A DNA stretch of 64,000 nt from an uncultured bacterium (GCA_905215345.1 CAJMPR010000018.1:18485-82484); one strand, 5' to 3'; counted from the first letter of the stretch, positions 8,158 to 17,878 are shown. The notes: generated by a model from the sequence alone, not told the origin. Numbers and translations: made by a program.

Positions 8158-11100
8158 ACTTTTTTTAGTTTACTGCGGTTTGTAGATACATAACTGTAGA
8201 TTGCGGGAACAATATACATGGTGAGCAAGGTTGATATAAGCATACCACCTACAACTGCCGTACCCATGGCAATACGCTGGTTACTACCTTCACCTGTGGC
8301 AAAAGCTAATGGTATCAATCCCAATACAGTAGAAGCACTTGTCATAAGGATCGGACGAAGGCGTTGTAAAGCTGCATCTTTGATAGCTTGCATTTTGTCT
8401 TCACCGGTTTCTTGTTTTTGGTTGGCAAATTCTACAATCAGGATACCGTTTTTTGCCACCAAGCCAATCAGCATGATAATACCGATCTGGCTGAATATAT
8501 TCATTGTGATGCCCCCGAAATACATGAATACCAATGCGCCGGCGATAGCGAGGGGAACTGTCAACATAATGATTAACGGATCTTTAAAACTCTCGAACTG
8601 TGCGGCAAGAATAAGGTAAATCAATACGATTGCCAATATGAAAGCAAACATCAGACTGGAAGAACTTTCGCGGTATTCTTTGGAGTCTCCGGTGAGAGCG
8701 GTACGAAAAGTGTCGTCTAATGTCTCTTTAGCAATTTTATCCATTTCGTCCAGACCTTGTCCGATGGTCTTACCTTCGGCAAGGCCGGCGGAAATCGTAG
8801 CAGATACAAAGCGGTTATAACGATATAATTGTGGCGGAGCAATACCGTTTGTCAGTTCGATTAGGTTATCGAGTTGTACCATATCGCCTTTATCGCTACG
8901 AATGTAGATACCTTTCAGGTCGGAAGGTTTATTGCGTTGCTGGCGATTGATTTCTCCCAATATTTCGTACTGCTTTCCGTTCATGTAGAAGTAGCCCATT
9001 CGTTGACCGCTCAGACCGTATTGTAAGGTTTGAGCAATGTTCTTGGTACTTACTCCCATGATACTTGCCTTGTCACGGTTGATGTTGATGCGAGCTTCCG
9101 GCTTGCTGAATTTCAGGTCGACATCGGCCATCTGGAAAACTGGATTCTCGTAGACCTTTGCCATAAACTTAGGTAATACTTCCTGCAACTTCTCAATATT
9201 TGTAGCCTGCAATACATATTGTACCGGCATTCCTCCCCGTCGACCACCAAAAGAAGAAGATTGCTGCACGAAGGAACGTGCTTTGGTCTTTTTCTGCACC
9301 ACTTTAGATAGTTTTTCTGCAACATCCATTTGTGTATAATCGCGGTCTTTCATATCCTTCAGGGTGATTCGTACATTACCGCTACCACTGGATACACGGG
9401 CGGTTACCGCTTGTGCATCTGGTATGATGGAGTCTACCAGTTGATTGATGTCTTCCGTATAGTCACGGATATACTCGTAAGTTATCCCCTCAGCACCACG
9501 GGTGTTGATGCTGATTTGTGAACGGTCTTCCAATGGTGCCATTTCAGCAGGAATGTAGTTCCATAGAAAGCCGATAATAATGATTGTAACCAATATGAAA
9601 GGTAATGCAATCCAGCGTTTATGTAAGAAAGTTGCTAATGAACGACTGTATATCTTGTTCATTCCTTCAAAAAAAGGTTCGGTCTTCCGATAGAACCAAC
9701 TCTGCTTTTCTCTTTTTATCAACAGCTTCGTGGCAAGCATCGGAGTGAAAGTCAGTGCTGCAAACGATGAAATAAGCACTGAACCGGAAACTACGATACT
9801 GAATTCACGGAATAAACGTCCCGTCATACCATCCATGAACACAATCGGGAAAAATACCGCTACAAGCGTGATAGTAGTAGAGATAACCGCGAAGAAGATT
9901 TCTTTGGCTCCTTCGATACCAGCTTCTTTCGGTGGCATTCCTTTTTCGATACGGACATAAATGTTTTCCGTCATTACAATGGCATCATCTACCACGAGCC
10001 CCACAGCCAAGACGATGGCAAGCATGGAAAGTACATTGATAGAGAAACCTGCCAGATACATCACAAAGAAAGCTCCGATTAATGAAACAGGGATTACAAT
10101 ACACGGCACCAACGTAACGCGCCAATCGCGAAGGAAAAGGAAGATAATGATAATAACAAGGATGAAGGCTTCGTATACTGTTTGTTTCACTTCGTTGATG
10201 GAAGCACGAATAAATTTTGTATTATCGAAACCGTAAGAATAGTGCACATCGTCGGGTAAGTCTTTCTTCATCTTCTCCATGCGTTCGTATACGGCATCGG
10301 CTATCTGAATATGATTGGCTCCCGGCTGTGGAATGATTACAATACCTACCATCGGAACGCCATTCATCTTCATATAGCTTTTAATGTCGGCCGGACCTAA
10401 TTCGGCACGACCGATATCACTGAAACGAACAATTCGGTTGCCGTCCTCTTTTAGGATTAGGTTGTTAAACTCTTCGGCAGTATGCATCAAACCAAGAGTG
10501 CGGATCGTAAGCTCGACGGTATTTCCTTCGATGCTACCCGATGGGAGTTCGATATTTTCCTTGTCAACAGCATTCTTTACATCTAAAGGAGTAATACCGT
10601 AACCGGACATTTTGATGGGGTCCAGCCATAAACGCATTGAATAACGTTTTTCACCCCAGATACTTACACTGCTGACATCGGAAATCGTTTGAAGTTGCTC
10701 CTTTACGGTAAGATCGGCTATTTCACTTAATTCCAATAGAGAACGTTTATCACTTTGTAGAGCAACCATAAGGATAGGTACGGCATCGGCGTCAGCTTTG
10801 GATACCGTAGGAGGGTCACAGTCACGAGGTAAATAGCGCTGTGCACGTGAAACTTTATCACGTACATCATTGGCGGCCGTTTCCAGATCGACTGAAAGTT
10901 CAAATTCCACAGTGATGCGGGATGAGCCTTGCTGGCTCACACTGGAGAGGGAACGGATACCCGGAATACCGTTGATATTCTGTTCCAGCGGTTCGGTAAT
11001 CTGGTTCTCAATAACATCTGCATTTGCACCCGGATAGGAACAAGAAACCGAAATAATAGGATTATCTACAGACGGATACTCCCGGACACCGAGATAATTA

Positions 11101-11186
11101 TACCCGATGAAACCAAAAAGAAGGATAATCAGAGTTAATACAGTAGAGAGTACCGGTCGTCGTATACTTAATTCAGATATATTCAT
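8154..11186 (-). CDS. RND-family multidrug efflux pump (AcrB/HAE1-like)
   Basis: A 1010-residue inner-membrane proton antiporter that exports drugs, bile salts or similar compounds in a tripartite complex. The N-terminal ISELSIRRPVLSTVLTL and GVREYPSVDNPIISV patterns are typical, as are the two halves of about six TM helices each (near 12-30 and 335-540; second set from about 850). The proton-relay acidic residues appear in VGLVVDDAIVMTEN. The substrate cannot be read from the sequence. The gene lies between adaptor and TolC genes. Confidence 0.93.
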   Translation of the reverse strand: MNISELSIRRPVLSTVLTLIILLFGFIGYNYLGVREYPSVDNPIISVSCSYPGANADVIENQITEPLEQNINGIPGIRSLSSVSQQGSSRITVEFELSVDLETAANDVRDKVSRAQRYLPRDCDPPTVSKADADAVPILMVALQSDKRSLLELSEIADLTVKEQLQTISDVSSVSIWGEKRYSMRLWLDPIKMSGYGITPLDVKNAVDKENIELPSGSIEGNTVELTIRTLGLMHTAEEFNNLILKEDGNRIVRFSDIGRAELGPADIKSYMKMNGVPMVGIVIIPQPGANHIQIADAVYERMEKMKKDLPDDVHYSYGFDNTKFIRASINEVKQTVYEAFILVIIIIFLFLRDWRVTLVPCIVIPVSLIGAFFVMYLAGFSINVLSMLAIVLAVGLVVDDAIVMTENIYVRIEKGMPPKEAGIEGAKEIFFAVISTTITLVAVFFPIVFMDGMTGRLFREFSIVVSGSVLISSFAALTFTPMLATKLLIKREKQSWFYRKTEPFFEGMNKIYSRSLATFLHKRWIALPFILVTIIIIGFLWNYIPAEMAPLEDRSQISINTRGAEGITYEYIRDYTEDINQLVDSIIPDAQAVTARVSSGSGNVRITLKDMKDRDYTQMDVAEKLSKVVQKKTKARSFVQQSSSFGGRRGGMPVQYVLQATNIEKLQEVLPKFMAKVYENPVFQMADVDLKFSKPEARININRDKASIMGVSTKNIAQTLQYGLSGQRMGYFYMNGKQYEILGEINRQQRNKPSDLKGIYIRSDKGDMVQLDNLIELTNGIAPPQLYRYNRFVSATISAGLAEGKTIGQGLDEMDKIAKETLDDTFRTALTGDSKEYRESSSSLMFAFILAIVLIYLILAAQFESFKDPLIIMLTVPLAIAGALVFMYFGGITMNIFSQIGIIMLIGLVAKNGILIVEFANQKQETGEDKMQAIKDAALQRLRPILMTSASTVLGLIPLAFATGEGSNQRIAMGTAVVGGMLISTLLTMYIVPAIYSYVSTNRSKLKKV

Positions 11187-11200
11187 GGTAATACATTTTA

Positions 11201-11283
11201 AATGAAGAATGGAGAATTAAGAATTGGGATACAGCCTGTTTCCATTGCGTAGGCAATTCTTCATTTTTCATTTTTAGTTCTTA
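11201..11283. repeat. Heptad-repeat hairpin between RND adaptor and pump genes
   Basis: Degenerate 7-nt units run from 11201 (AATGAAG, AATGGAG, AATTAAG, AATTGGG) and their complements from 11256 (ATTCTTC, ATTTTTC, ATTTTTA, GTTCTTA). Arms AAGAATTG (11219-11226) and CAATTCTT (11254-11261) pair exactly. The last unit includes the adaptor gene's stop codon. It may attenuate or process the operon transcript between adaptor and pump. Confidence 0.75.
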
Positions 11284-12363
11284 ATTGATATCGTCCAATG
11301 TTACCGGCAGTTCGGTACGGAGTTGTAAGGTTCCCGAAACGATAATAGTATCTCCTACATTTAACCCTTGTAATACCTGAACTTCAGCTTCAGTACGGAT
11401 ACCGGTAGTAATCTCTATCGGCTGTGCTTTCCCGGATTTATAGAGGAAAATCTTGTCTTTTCCCATCTCCGGTACAATAGCTTCGGATGGCACTGCGAGG
11501 GCATCATTGATTTCATCCTTATTTAATTTGATACTGGCATAACGACCTGGTAAAACCGTTCCGTTTGTATTGGGATAAAGTGCCCGGATTGTCAATGTGT
11601 GAGTGGTAGGGTCAATCTTGGATTCACGTGCATAAACCGTTGCGTGGAAAGTATTAAGTTTTCCCTCAAGCATAAAATCCAGTCCGGCACCGACTTTTAC
11701 ATCACTGGCATATCTTTCAGGCACTGCAAATTCCACCTTTAGAGGAGAAATCTTTGTTAGTTTGGCTACAATTGTAGAGGGAGAGGCAAAAGTTCCGACG
11801 CTGACTTGGCGCAAACCAATGACTCCATCAAAAGGAGCGCGAAGTTCCGTTTGTGCAATATTGGATTCTATCAAATCAATATCTGCATTTAAAGTGGCAA
11901 GTTCGGTCTTTACCTGTTCATATGCTTCTTTACTGACAGCATCTCTTTCCAGCAAAGCGTTTTGACGAAATACGCGATCTTCTGCCAGTTTCAGTTGGGA
12001 TACCAATCGTTGTAGCTGGGCTTGTAACGGTCGGTCGTTTACTTTAGCGAGTAATTGTCCTTTTTTGACGAAGCTACCTTCTTCAAAGTTTATTTCGACA
12101 ATTTTGCCGGATGTTTCAAAGGAAAGGTCTACTTCCTCATCTGGTAACAGACTACCACTGATTTGAATTTCATCTTTTAATAATTGAGGTTTTATTATTT
12201 TGGCATTTACATTCAGAATCTTTTTTCCACCGCGTTGGCTACCCATTACTTTATCTGCAACTGCCAATTCCTCATTTTTCTTTGGGAGTTGAGAATAAAT
12301 TCCCCCACCTATCAGTCCGGCACCAATGACAATGATGATGCCCCATTTTACTTTTTTGTTCAT
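11281..12363 (-). CDS. RND efflux periplasmic adaptor (membrane fusion protein)
   Basis: A 360-residue HlyD/AcrA-type adaptor that bridges the inner-membrane pump and outer-membrane channel. It has an N-terminal membrane anchor (about 6-26), split lipoyl/barrel-sandwich segments (FETSGKIVEINFEEGSFVKKGQ and TELRAPFDGVIGLRQVSVG), an alpha-helical hairpin between them and C-terminal beta-barrel and membrane-proximal domains. It is the first gene of the operon adaptor-pump-TolC. No local regulator gene is adjacent. Confidence 0.92.
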   Translation of the reverse strand: MNKKVKWGIIIVIGAGLIGGGIYSQLPKKNEELAVADKVMGSQRGGKKILNVNAKIIKPQLLKDEIQISGSLLPDEEVDLSFETSGKIVEINFEEGSFVKKGQLLAKVNDRPLQAQLQRLVSQLKLAEDRVFRQNALLERDAVSKEAYEQVKTELATLNADIDLIESNIAQTELRAPFDGVIGLRQVSVGTFASPSTIVAKLTKISPLKVEFAVPERYASDVKVGAGLDFMLEGKLNTFHATVYARESKIDPTTHTLTIRALYPNTNGTVLPGRYASIKLNKDEINDALAVPSEAIVPEMGKDKIFLYKSGKAQPIEITTGIRTEAEVQVLQGLNVGDTIIVSGTLQLRTELPVTLDDIN

Positions 12364-12465
12364 TTTGTAGTATTAGTAGTATATTAAGCCTTTGATTTGG
12401 ACGGAAAAGGTACGAAAAAGTTTAAAAATGGAAAGGTTAAAAAAAAGTAATAGAAGGACGATGGA

Positions 12466-12565
12466 GTAAGATGGTGAGATTGTAAGATGGTAACAATGAT
12501 AGAATAACAAAATAATAAAGTGACAATATGGTAACATTACTTTATCATTTTACCACCTTATTATT
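12466..12565. repeat. Octad-repeat element between rsgA and the efflux operon
   Basis: Nine consecutive degenerate 8-nt units run from 12466 to 12537 (GTAAGATG, GTGAGATT, GTAAGATG, GTAACAAT and so on), followed by TACTTTAT, CATTTTAC and CACCTTAT, which are complementary in type. ATAAAGT at 12515-12521 can pair with ACTTTAT at 12539-12545. It resembles the hairpin at 5552-5621 in unit sequence (TAAGATGGTAAGATG-like). Confidence 0.7.
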
Positions 12566-12569
12566 CTGA

Positions 12570-13502
12570 TTAATACGCTGCTCTGTATTTCCCTTCTTCC
12601 TTGTCTTCCAACATATTCAGATAAGAGGAATAGCGGGATTCACTGATATAGTGCTGTTCAACGGCTTCACGTACGGCGCATCCCGGTTCTTGCCGATGGG
12701 TACAGTTATTATAACGGCAATTGGCGGAAACACTAAAGATTTCAGGAAAATAATGTCCGATTTCTTCTTCTTCCATATCAAATGTACCGAAGCCCTTTAT
12801 ACCCGGAGTGTCTATGATGTAGCCGCCACCGGGCACGGGAAACATTTCAGAGAAAGTGGTGGTATGCATGCCTTTGTTATGGTAAGAAGAGATTTCAGCG
12901 GTCTTGATGTCCAGTTCGGGTAATAGCGTGTTGATTAGTGTAGACTTTCCTACTCCTGAATGTCCGGAAAAGAGGGTTGTCTTATTCTTTAATTCTTCTT
13001 TAATGTTATCAATACCCTCTCCGGTACGGGCTGATACCTTTAAACAAGGATAACCGATTGTGGTATATAAGTTGATAAGTCCGTCCAAATAACGGAATTC
13101 CTCTTCGTTGTAGGCATCTATTTTGTTGAATATGATTTTAACAGGAACGCGATAGGCTTCTGCTGAGGCCAGAAAACGGTCTATAAACGTAGTGGATGTT
13201 TCCGGATAATTTACTGTTACTACCAACATGCATTGGTCGAGGTTGGCAGCGATAATATGAGATTGCTTAGAGAGGTTGGAAGAACGACGGATAATATAAT
13301 TTTTACGATCTTCTATCTCACTGATAAAAGCTGTACCTTCCTGATTAAGTATTATTTGTACATAATCTCCTACTGCTACCGGATTAGTGCTTCTAATCCC
13401 TTTCAGTCGGAAATTTCCTTTGATTTTGCACTCAACGTACGTTCCTTCGTCAGTCTTTACCAAATACCAACTACCTGTATTTTTGATTACCAGTCCCCTC
13501 AA
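12570..13502 (-). CDS. rsgA: Ribosome small-subunit-dependent GTPase A
   Basis: A circularly permuted GTPase that acts late in 30S assembly. From the chosen start it has 310 residues: OB fold (about 1-70), G4 IFNKIDAYN, G1 FSGHSGVGKSTLINTLLP, G3 DTPGIKGFG and a C-terminal zinc knuckle with C-N-C-THRQEPGC. Family members begin (M)xGLVIKNTGSW, so the start is taken as TTG at 13500-13502 (LRGLVIKNTGSW). An in-frame ATG at 13586 would add 28 residues encoded by a heptad repeat, with no family support. It follows frr in the pyrH-frr-rsgA group. Confidence 0.9.
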   Translation of the reverse strand: MRGLVIKNTGSWYLVKTDEGTYVECKIKGNFRLKGIRSTNPVAVGDYVQIILNQEGTAFISEIEDRKNYIIRRSSNLSKQSHIIAANLDQCMLVVTVNYPETSTTFIDRFLASAEAYRVPVKIIFNKIDAYNEEEFRYLDGLINLYTTIGYPCLKVSARTGEGIDNIKEELKNKTTLFSGHSGVGKSTLINTLLPELDIKTAEISSYHNKGMHTTTFSEMFPVPGGGYIIDTPGIKGFGTFDMEEEEIGHYFPEIFSVSANCRYNNCTHRQEPGCAVREAVEQHYISESRYSSYLNMLEDKEEGKYRAAY

Positions 13503-13612
13503 TTCAATTGACAATTGATAATTGACAATTGACAATGAGCAGATTGACAATTCCTGCTTGCTTTTGCGCAACCATGCAATTGTCAATTGTCAACTGTCAA
13601 TTGTCAATTCAG
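13503..13612. repeat. Heptad-repeat hairpin between frr and rsgA
   Basis: Units of 7 nt run from 13506 (AATTGAC, AATTGAT, AATTGAC, AATTGAC, AATGAGC), with complementary units from 13578 (AATTGTC, AATTGTC, AACTGTC, AATTGTC). The two blocks pair as a long hairpin with an internal loop. The element fills the gap between the frr stop and the rsgA start codon. Confidence 0.8.
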
Positions 13613-13614
13613 AT

Positions 13615-14175
13615 TTATACAGTCATGATTTCTTTGTCTTTAGCAGCCAGCATATCATCAATTTGTTTGATATACTTATCATGGACTTTCTGCAGTTTCT
13701 CTTCACCGCCTTTTTGTGCATCTTCTGCCAAACCTTCCTTTACGGACTTTTTGAATGCGTCAATAGCATCACGGCGTGCGTTACGTACACTTACTTTGGC
13801 TGTTTCACCTTCACCTTTACATTGTTTGGCAAGTTGTTTACGACGTTCTTCTGTAAGCGGTGGAATACCGATACGAATAATTTCACCGTTATTCTCAGGC
13901 ATGATACCGAGGTCTGAGTCGATGATTGCTTTTTCAATCACACGAAACATACTTTTGTCCCATGGCTTAATAGCAATACTACGAGCATCCGGAGTTGTCA
14001 CTGCGGCAACGTTATTGATGGGTACCATGCTTCCGTAAGAATCGACACGGATTCCATCTATCAAACGAACGTCAGCTTTTCCGGCACGAATATGAACTAA
14101 TGATTCTTCCAGATACATTATTGCCATATCCATTTTCTCTTGTGCTTCGTCTAAGATGTCTTTTACGTCTTTCAT
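13615..14175 (-). CDS. frr: Ribosome recycling factor
   Basis: A 186-residue protein that, with EF-G, splits post-termination ribosomes. The family pattern is clear: MDMAIMYLEESLVHIRAGKAD at the N-terminus, GSMVPINNVAAVTTPDARSI in the middle, and IGIPPLTEERRKQLAKQ with the long C-terminal helix ending KDKEIMTV. It lies downstream of pyrH, as in many bacteria, and is separated from it by a long palindrome. Confidence 0.96.
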   Translation of the reverse strand: MKDVKDILDEAQEKMDMAIMYLEESLVHIRAGKADVRLIDGIRVDSYGSMVPINNVAAVTTPDARSIAIKPWDKSMFRVIEKAIIDSDLGIMPENNGEIIRIGIPPLTEERRKQLAKQCKGEGETAKVSVRNARRDAIDAFKKSVKEGLAEDAQKGGEEKLQKVHDKYIKQIDDMLAAKDKEIMTV

Positions 14176-14227
14176 ATTTTTATAAATTGAAGTTGCTTTG
14201 ATTTGAAACTTTGCAAATATAATTGTT

Positions 14228-14301
14228 TCACCACAGATTACACAGATTTGCGCGGATTATTTTCTCATACAATCTGCGCGAATCTGTGTAATCTGTGGTG
14301 A
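14228..14301. repeat. 31-nt-arm inverted repeat between pyrH and frr
   Basis: Arms 14228-14258 and 14271-14301 match at 29 of 31 positions around a 12-nt loop. Inside each arm GATT/AATC recurs every 9-10 nt (14236, 14245, 14255). Both flanking genes are leftward, so it lies within an apparent operon and may act as an attenuator or processing site rather than a full terminator. Confidence 0.8.
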
Positions 14302-14305
14302 TGTT

Positions 14306-15016
14306 TTAGTTATGTACCAGCGTACCTATTTCTTCACCTTGCATTACTTTCTTCAGATTGCCTACGGTATCCATATCGAATACAATAATGGGCAAGTTGT
14401 TCTCTTTACACATACAGGTAGCGGTTAGATCCATTACTTTGAGTCCACGCTTCAACACCTCATCATAAGTGATGTCGTGGAATTTGGTTGCAGTGGGATC
14501 TTTTTCCGGATCAGCGGTATAGATTCCGTCTACACGTGTGCCTTTCAACATGACGTTCGCTTCAATCTCGATACCTCGCAAACTGGAACCGGTGTCGGTG
14601 GTGAAGAACGGGTTACCCGTACCGGCAGACATGATGACTATTTCACCTGCTTCCATGCATTCAATGGCTTTCCATTTATTATAGAACTCACCGATAGGTT
14701 CCATTCGTACGGCAGTTAGCACCCGTGCTTTCACACCTGCGGCTACTAAAGCCGAACTTAAAGCAAGGCTATTGATGACTGTAGCCAACATTCCCATCTG
14801 ATCACCTTTTACACGGTCGAACCCTTTATTGGCTCCACTCAGTCCGCGGAAGATATTTCCACCACCGATAACGATACCTATCTGCACACCCAATTCATGG
14901 ATTTCTTTGATTTGTGACGCATATTCGGCAAGGCGTTTTTCGTCAATACCATATTGTTTTTCTCCCATCAGGCTCTCGCCACTGAGTTTCAGTAAGATTC
15001 TTTTGTATGTTGCCAT
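14306..15016 (-). CDS. pyrH: UMP kinase
   Basis: A 236-residue amino-acid-kinase-fold enzyme converting UMP to UDP in pyrimidine nucleotide synthesis. Motifs: RILLKLSGESLMG at the N-terminus, GIVIGGGNIFRG, DQMGMLATVINSLAL, MSAGTGNPFFTTDT and DGIYTADPEKDP. Length is normal for the bacterial hexameric form. It heads the group pyrH-frr-rsgA. Confidence 0.96.
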   Translation of the reverse strand: MATYKRILLKLSGESLMGEKQYGIDEKRLAEYASQIKEIHELGVQIGIVIGGGNIFRGLSGANKGFDRVKGDQMGMLATVINSLALSSALVAAGVKARVLTAVRMEPIGEFYNKWKAIECMEAGEIVIMSAGTGNPFFTTDTGSSLRGIEIEANVMLKGTRVDGIYTADPEKDPTATKFHDITYDEVLKRGLKVMDLTATCMCKENNLPIIVFDMDTVGNLKKVMQGEEIGTLVHN

Positions 15017-15111
15017 AGTTTATAAAGTATTATTATTTCTTTTTATCTTCGGTTTAAGCGCAAAGATAAAGAGAAAAACTGAATCTCTGTGAATGGGATT
15101 TATTTAATTTC

Positions 15112-17610
15112 CTACATTTTCAAAGTATAGTCGCCTGCTTCTTCAGTTACTACTGCCTGTAATTCATCCAGAGATTTTTCACCTTTGGAGAATTCTACAA
15201 TGGCTTGCGGCGGATCAAGAGTTACTGTGGCGTGTATGCCGTCTATACTATTCAATGCTTTCTCTACATGCATGCGGCAATGATTGCACGTCATACCTTC
15301 TACTTTAAATTCTTTTTTCATGATTCTTTCTGTTAATGGTTTAACTTCCTCCTGCTTGGCGGAAAGTTTTTCTTTCTCAACGGGAGCTTCATTCACTTGT
15401 ATCTTTTTGCTTTTCAGACGAAGACTGTTGGTTACCACACTGACACTGCTGAATGCCATGGCAGCACCTGCTATCATCGGATTTAGAAGAAAACCGCTTA
15501 TGGGGTATAGTACACCCGCTGCAATAGGTACTCCGATGAGATTATAGATGAATGCCCAGAACAGATTCTGGTGAATGGTGCGTACCGTCAGTCTGGATAG
15601 TTTGAGGGCTTCCGGGATTTTAGTCAGATCGGAAGATATGATAGTCATCTTGGCAACGTCCATAGCAATATCGCTACCGGTTCCCATGGCGATACTCAAA
15701 TCGGCTTGTGCCAAAGCTGCACTGTCATTAATACCGTCGCCAACCATGGCTACTTTTTTGCCTTCTTTCTGTAGTTGGCTGACAAATGCTGCCTTATCTT
15801 GCGGTAACACACCCGCTTTGTAGTAGGCTATTCCGGCCTTACGGGAAATCTCTTTGGCCGTAGCTTCATTATCTCCTGTGAGCAAATAAACTTGGATACC
15901 TGTGGCACGTAGTTCGGTAACTGCTTGGATGGATGTGGCTTTAATTCGGTCTGTAATACCTACTACAGCCAATGCTTGTTCTTTATCGGCAAACCAGATG
16001 ACAGTCTGGGCTTCTGCCGCCAAAACTTCGGCTTTTTCGGATAGCGACCCATTGATAAACACCTGCTTCTCATCCAGTAATTGCCGGTTGCCGGCATAGT
16101 AGGTCTTACCTTGTACTTCACCCTGTATCCCTTTTCCGGTAATACTTTCAAAGTGTTCTATCTCAGTAAACCGTGTACCTTTTAGGTAAGTTACAATAGC
16201 TTCGGCGAGCGGATGTTCGGAAAGCCTCTCCAAACTATAAAAAATACTTTCTGTTTCTTTTGTACGGACATTCCAGATAAGTTGGTCCACCACCGGTTTA
16301 CCTTCGGTCACCGTTCCCGTTTTATCTAAAACTATGGCATCTATTTTTTTTGCAATTTCCAGACTTTCGGCGTCTTTTATCAGGATACCTCTTTCGGCTC
16401 CTTTACCGATACCTACCATAATAGCCGTAGGAGTTGCTAAGCCTAAGGCACATGGGCAGGCGATAATGAGTACCGTAACCAGCGCCAATAATCCGTGAGT
16501 GAAACCATTAGTCCCATCCAATAACATCCATACAATGAAAGATAATATAGCTATTCCGATGATAACCGGTACAAAAATCCCTGCAATCTTATCGACCAAT
16601 TGCTGAACCGGAGCTTTGCTGCCTTGCGCATCTTGAACCATATGGATAATTTTTGCCAGTAATGTGTCTGTTCCGACTTTCTCTGCGCGGAAACGGAAAC
16701 TGCCTTTCTGGTTAATAGTCCCCGCAAATACTTTGGCGTCCTTTTGTTTGGCTACCGCAACCGGTTCACCACTTAACATACTCTCATCCACATATGATGT
16801 GCCTTCGGTAACAATGCCATCTACCGCTATACGTTCACCGGGTTTCACTAAGATAATATCTTCCGGATGAATTTGTCCGATAGGAATCTCTCTCTGTTCA
16901 CCGGATGAGGTGATGATGGTTACCGTTTTAGGCTGTAATCCCATCAACTTCTTGATGGCAGATGAAGTATTCCCTTTCGCTTTCTCCTCCAGCAGGCGTC
17001 CTAACAGGATAAAAGCAATGATTACGCTTGCCGCTTCGAAATAGACATGCGGATGAATACCCCTTGACAGCCAGAAATCAGGGAACAACATGTTAAACAG
17101 GCTGAACAGATAAGCAATTCCGGTACTGTTTGCAACCAATGTATCCATATTGGCACTCCCATGTTTCAGTTGCTTCCAGGCACTGACGAAGAAACTGCGA
17201 CCTAACCAAAAAACAATAGGAGTGGATAATATCCACATGATAAGGTTGGCATAGGGCATATTCATGAAGAACATTCCAATAATCACGATTGGTACGGACA
17301 GAATAATAGCCCATGTTGTGCGGAATTTCAGTGCATGATATTTCTGCTCATGAGCTTGCTCTGCTTCTTCGAGGGTATTTTCGCCTTGTATCAGTAAGTC
17401 GTACCCTGCTGCCTGTACAGCCCGTTGCAAGGCTTCGGGTGAACATTGGGCAGAGTCATACTCCACAATTGCCGTTGCTGATGCATAGTTGACGGCCGCT
17501 TTAGTAACGCCCGGTTGATGATTCAGCGTCTTGTCTATGCGGGCGGCACAGGAAGCGCAACTCATACCCAGTACGGGAAAGGTTTCTTGAGTGATATTTT
17601 TATTTGCCAT
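15112..17610 (-). CDS. copA: Copper-translocating P1B-type ATPase with terminal HMA domains
   Basis: An 832-residue copper-exporting ATPase. An N-terminal HMA domain carries GMSCASCAARID (about 14-25). The metal-site motif IACPCALGLATP, phosphorylation motif DKTGTVTEGKP and hinge GDGINDSAALAQADLSIAM are intact. A second HMA domain (GMTCNHCRMHVEKAL, about 770-832) sits at the C-terminus after a charged linker. Its first residues (IMKKEFKVEGMTCNHC) look like the start of a free CopZ chaperone, so the gene may be a copA-copZ fusion. A -7 box lies at 17690-17697. No CueR or CopY regulator gene is adjacent. Confidence 0.93.
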   Translation of the reverse strand: MANKNITQETFPVLGMSCASCAARIDKTLNHQPGVTKAAVNYASATAIVEYDSAQCSPEALQRAVQAAGYDLLIQGENTLEEAEQAHEQKYHALKFRTTWAIILSVPIVIIGMFFMNMPYANLIMWILSTPIVFWLGRSFFVSAWKQLKHGSANMDTLVANSTGIAYLFSLFNMLFPDFWLSRGIHPHVYFEAASVIIAFILLGRLLEEKAKGNTSSAIKKLMGLQPKTVTIITSSGEQREIPIGQIHPEDIILVKPGERIAVDGIVTEGTSYVDESMLSGEPVAVAKQKDAKVFAGTINQKGSFRFRAEKVGTDTLLAKIIHMVQDAQGSKAPVQQLVDKIAGIFVPVIIGIAILSFIVWMLLDGTNGFTHGLLALVTVLIIACPCALGLATPTAIMVGIGKGAERGILIKDAESLEIAKKIDAIVLDKTGTVTEGKPVVDQLIWNVRTKETESIFYSLERLSEHPLAEAIVTYLKGTRFTEIEHFESITGKGIQGEVQGKTYYAGNRQLLDEKQVFINGSLSEKAEVLAAEAQTVIWFADKEQALAVVGITDRIKATSIQAVTELRATGIQVYLLTGDNEATAKEISRKAGIAYYKAGVLPQDKAAFVSQLQKEGKKVAMVGDGINDSAALAQADLSIAMGTGSDIAMDVAKMTIISSDLTKIPEALKLSRLTVRTIHQNLFWAFIYNLIGVPIAAGVLYPISGFLLNPMIAGAAMAFSSVSVVTNSLRLKSKKIQVNEAPVEKEKLSAKQEEVKPLTERIMKKEFKVEGMTCNHCRMHVEKALNSIDGIHATVTLDPPQAIVEFSKGEKSLDELQAVVTEEAGDYTLKM

Positions 17611-17689
17611 ACTAATATATTATTTTATTCATTATCGTAAATGATGCCCTGACGTATGCTTGGGCAAACCTCATTTTACTTTCTGAGAA

Positions 17690-17697
17690 CAAAGATA
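17690..17697 (-). promoter_or_regulatory. Bacteroides -7 box for copA
   Basis: On the minus strand this reads TATCTTTG, matching TAnnTTTG. It lies about 80 nt upstream of the copA start. A TTTG at the -33 distance is not evident. Confidence 0.45.
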
Positions 17698-17806
17698 CGG
17701 CAAAGAAGTTGACGGGAGTTATGGAATTTGGGATTTGATTTATAGGATTTTGTATAAACATGCGACGTAGTCGCCACTCTGTGCCTCTGTGTTTAAGTCA
17801 ATTAGC

Positions 17807-17878
17807 GTAAAACGTGAAAGCAGTGAATGAAACGGATACATGGACAACACAGCCAATCATTGGCTGTTTACGTTTTAC
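17807..17878. repeat. Nested inverted repeat
   Basis: Outer arms GTAAAACGT (17807-17815) and ACGTTTTAC (17870-17878) are exact complements. Just inside the right arm is a tight palindrome AGCCAAT-C-ATTGGCT (17851-17865). Function unknown; it could be an operator or the end of the aroB transcript. Confidence 0.5.

Noticed and set aside
10843..10856. Possible parS site (GTGCACGTGAAAC) near parAB
   Set aside because: Only half of the usual parS palindrome fits, it lies inside the RND pump coding sequence and is 30 kb from parAB.
13522..14038. Rightward open frames of 131 and 169 codons overlapping frr
   Set aside because: They are antisense to a clear frr gene, begin in the heptad repeat and show no family features.
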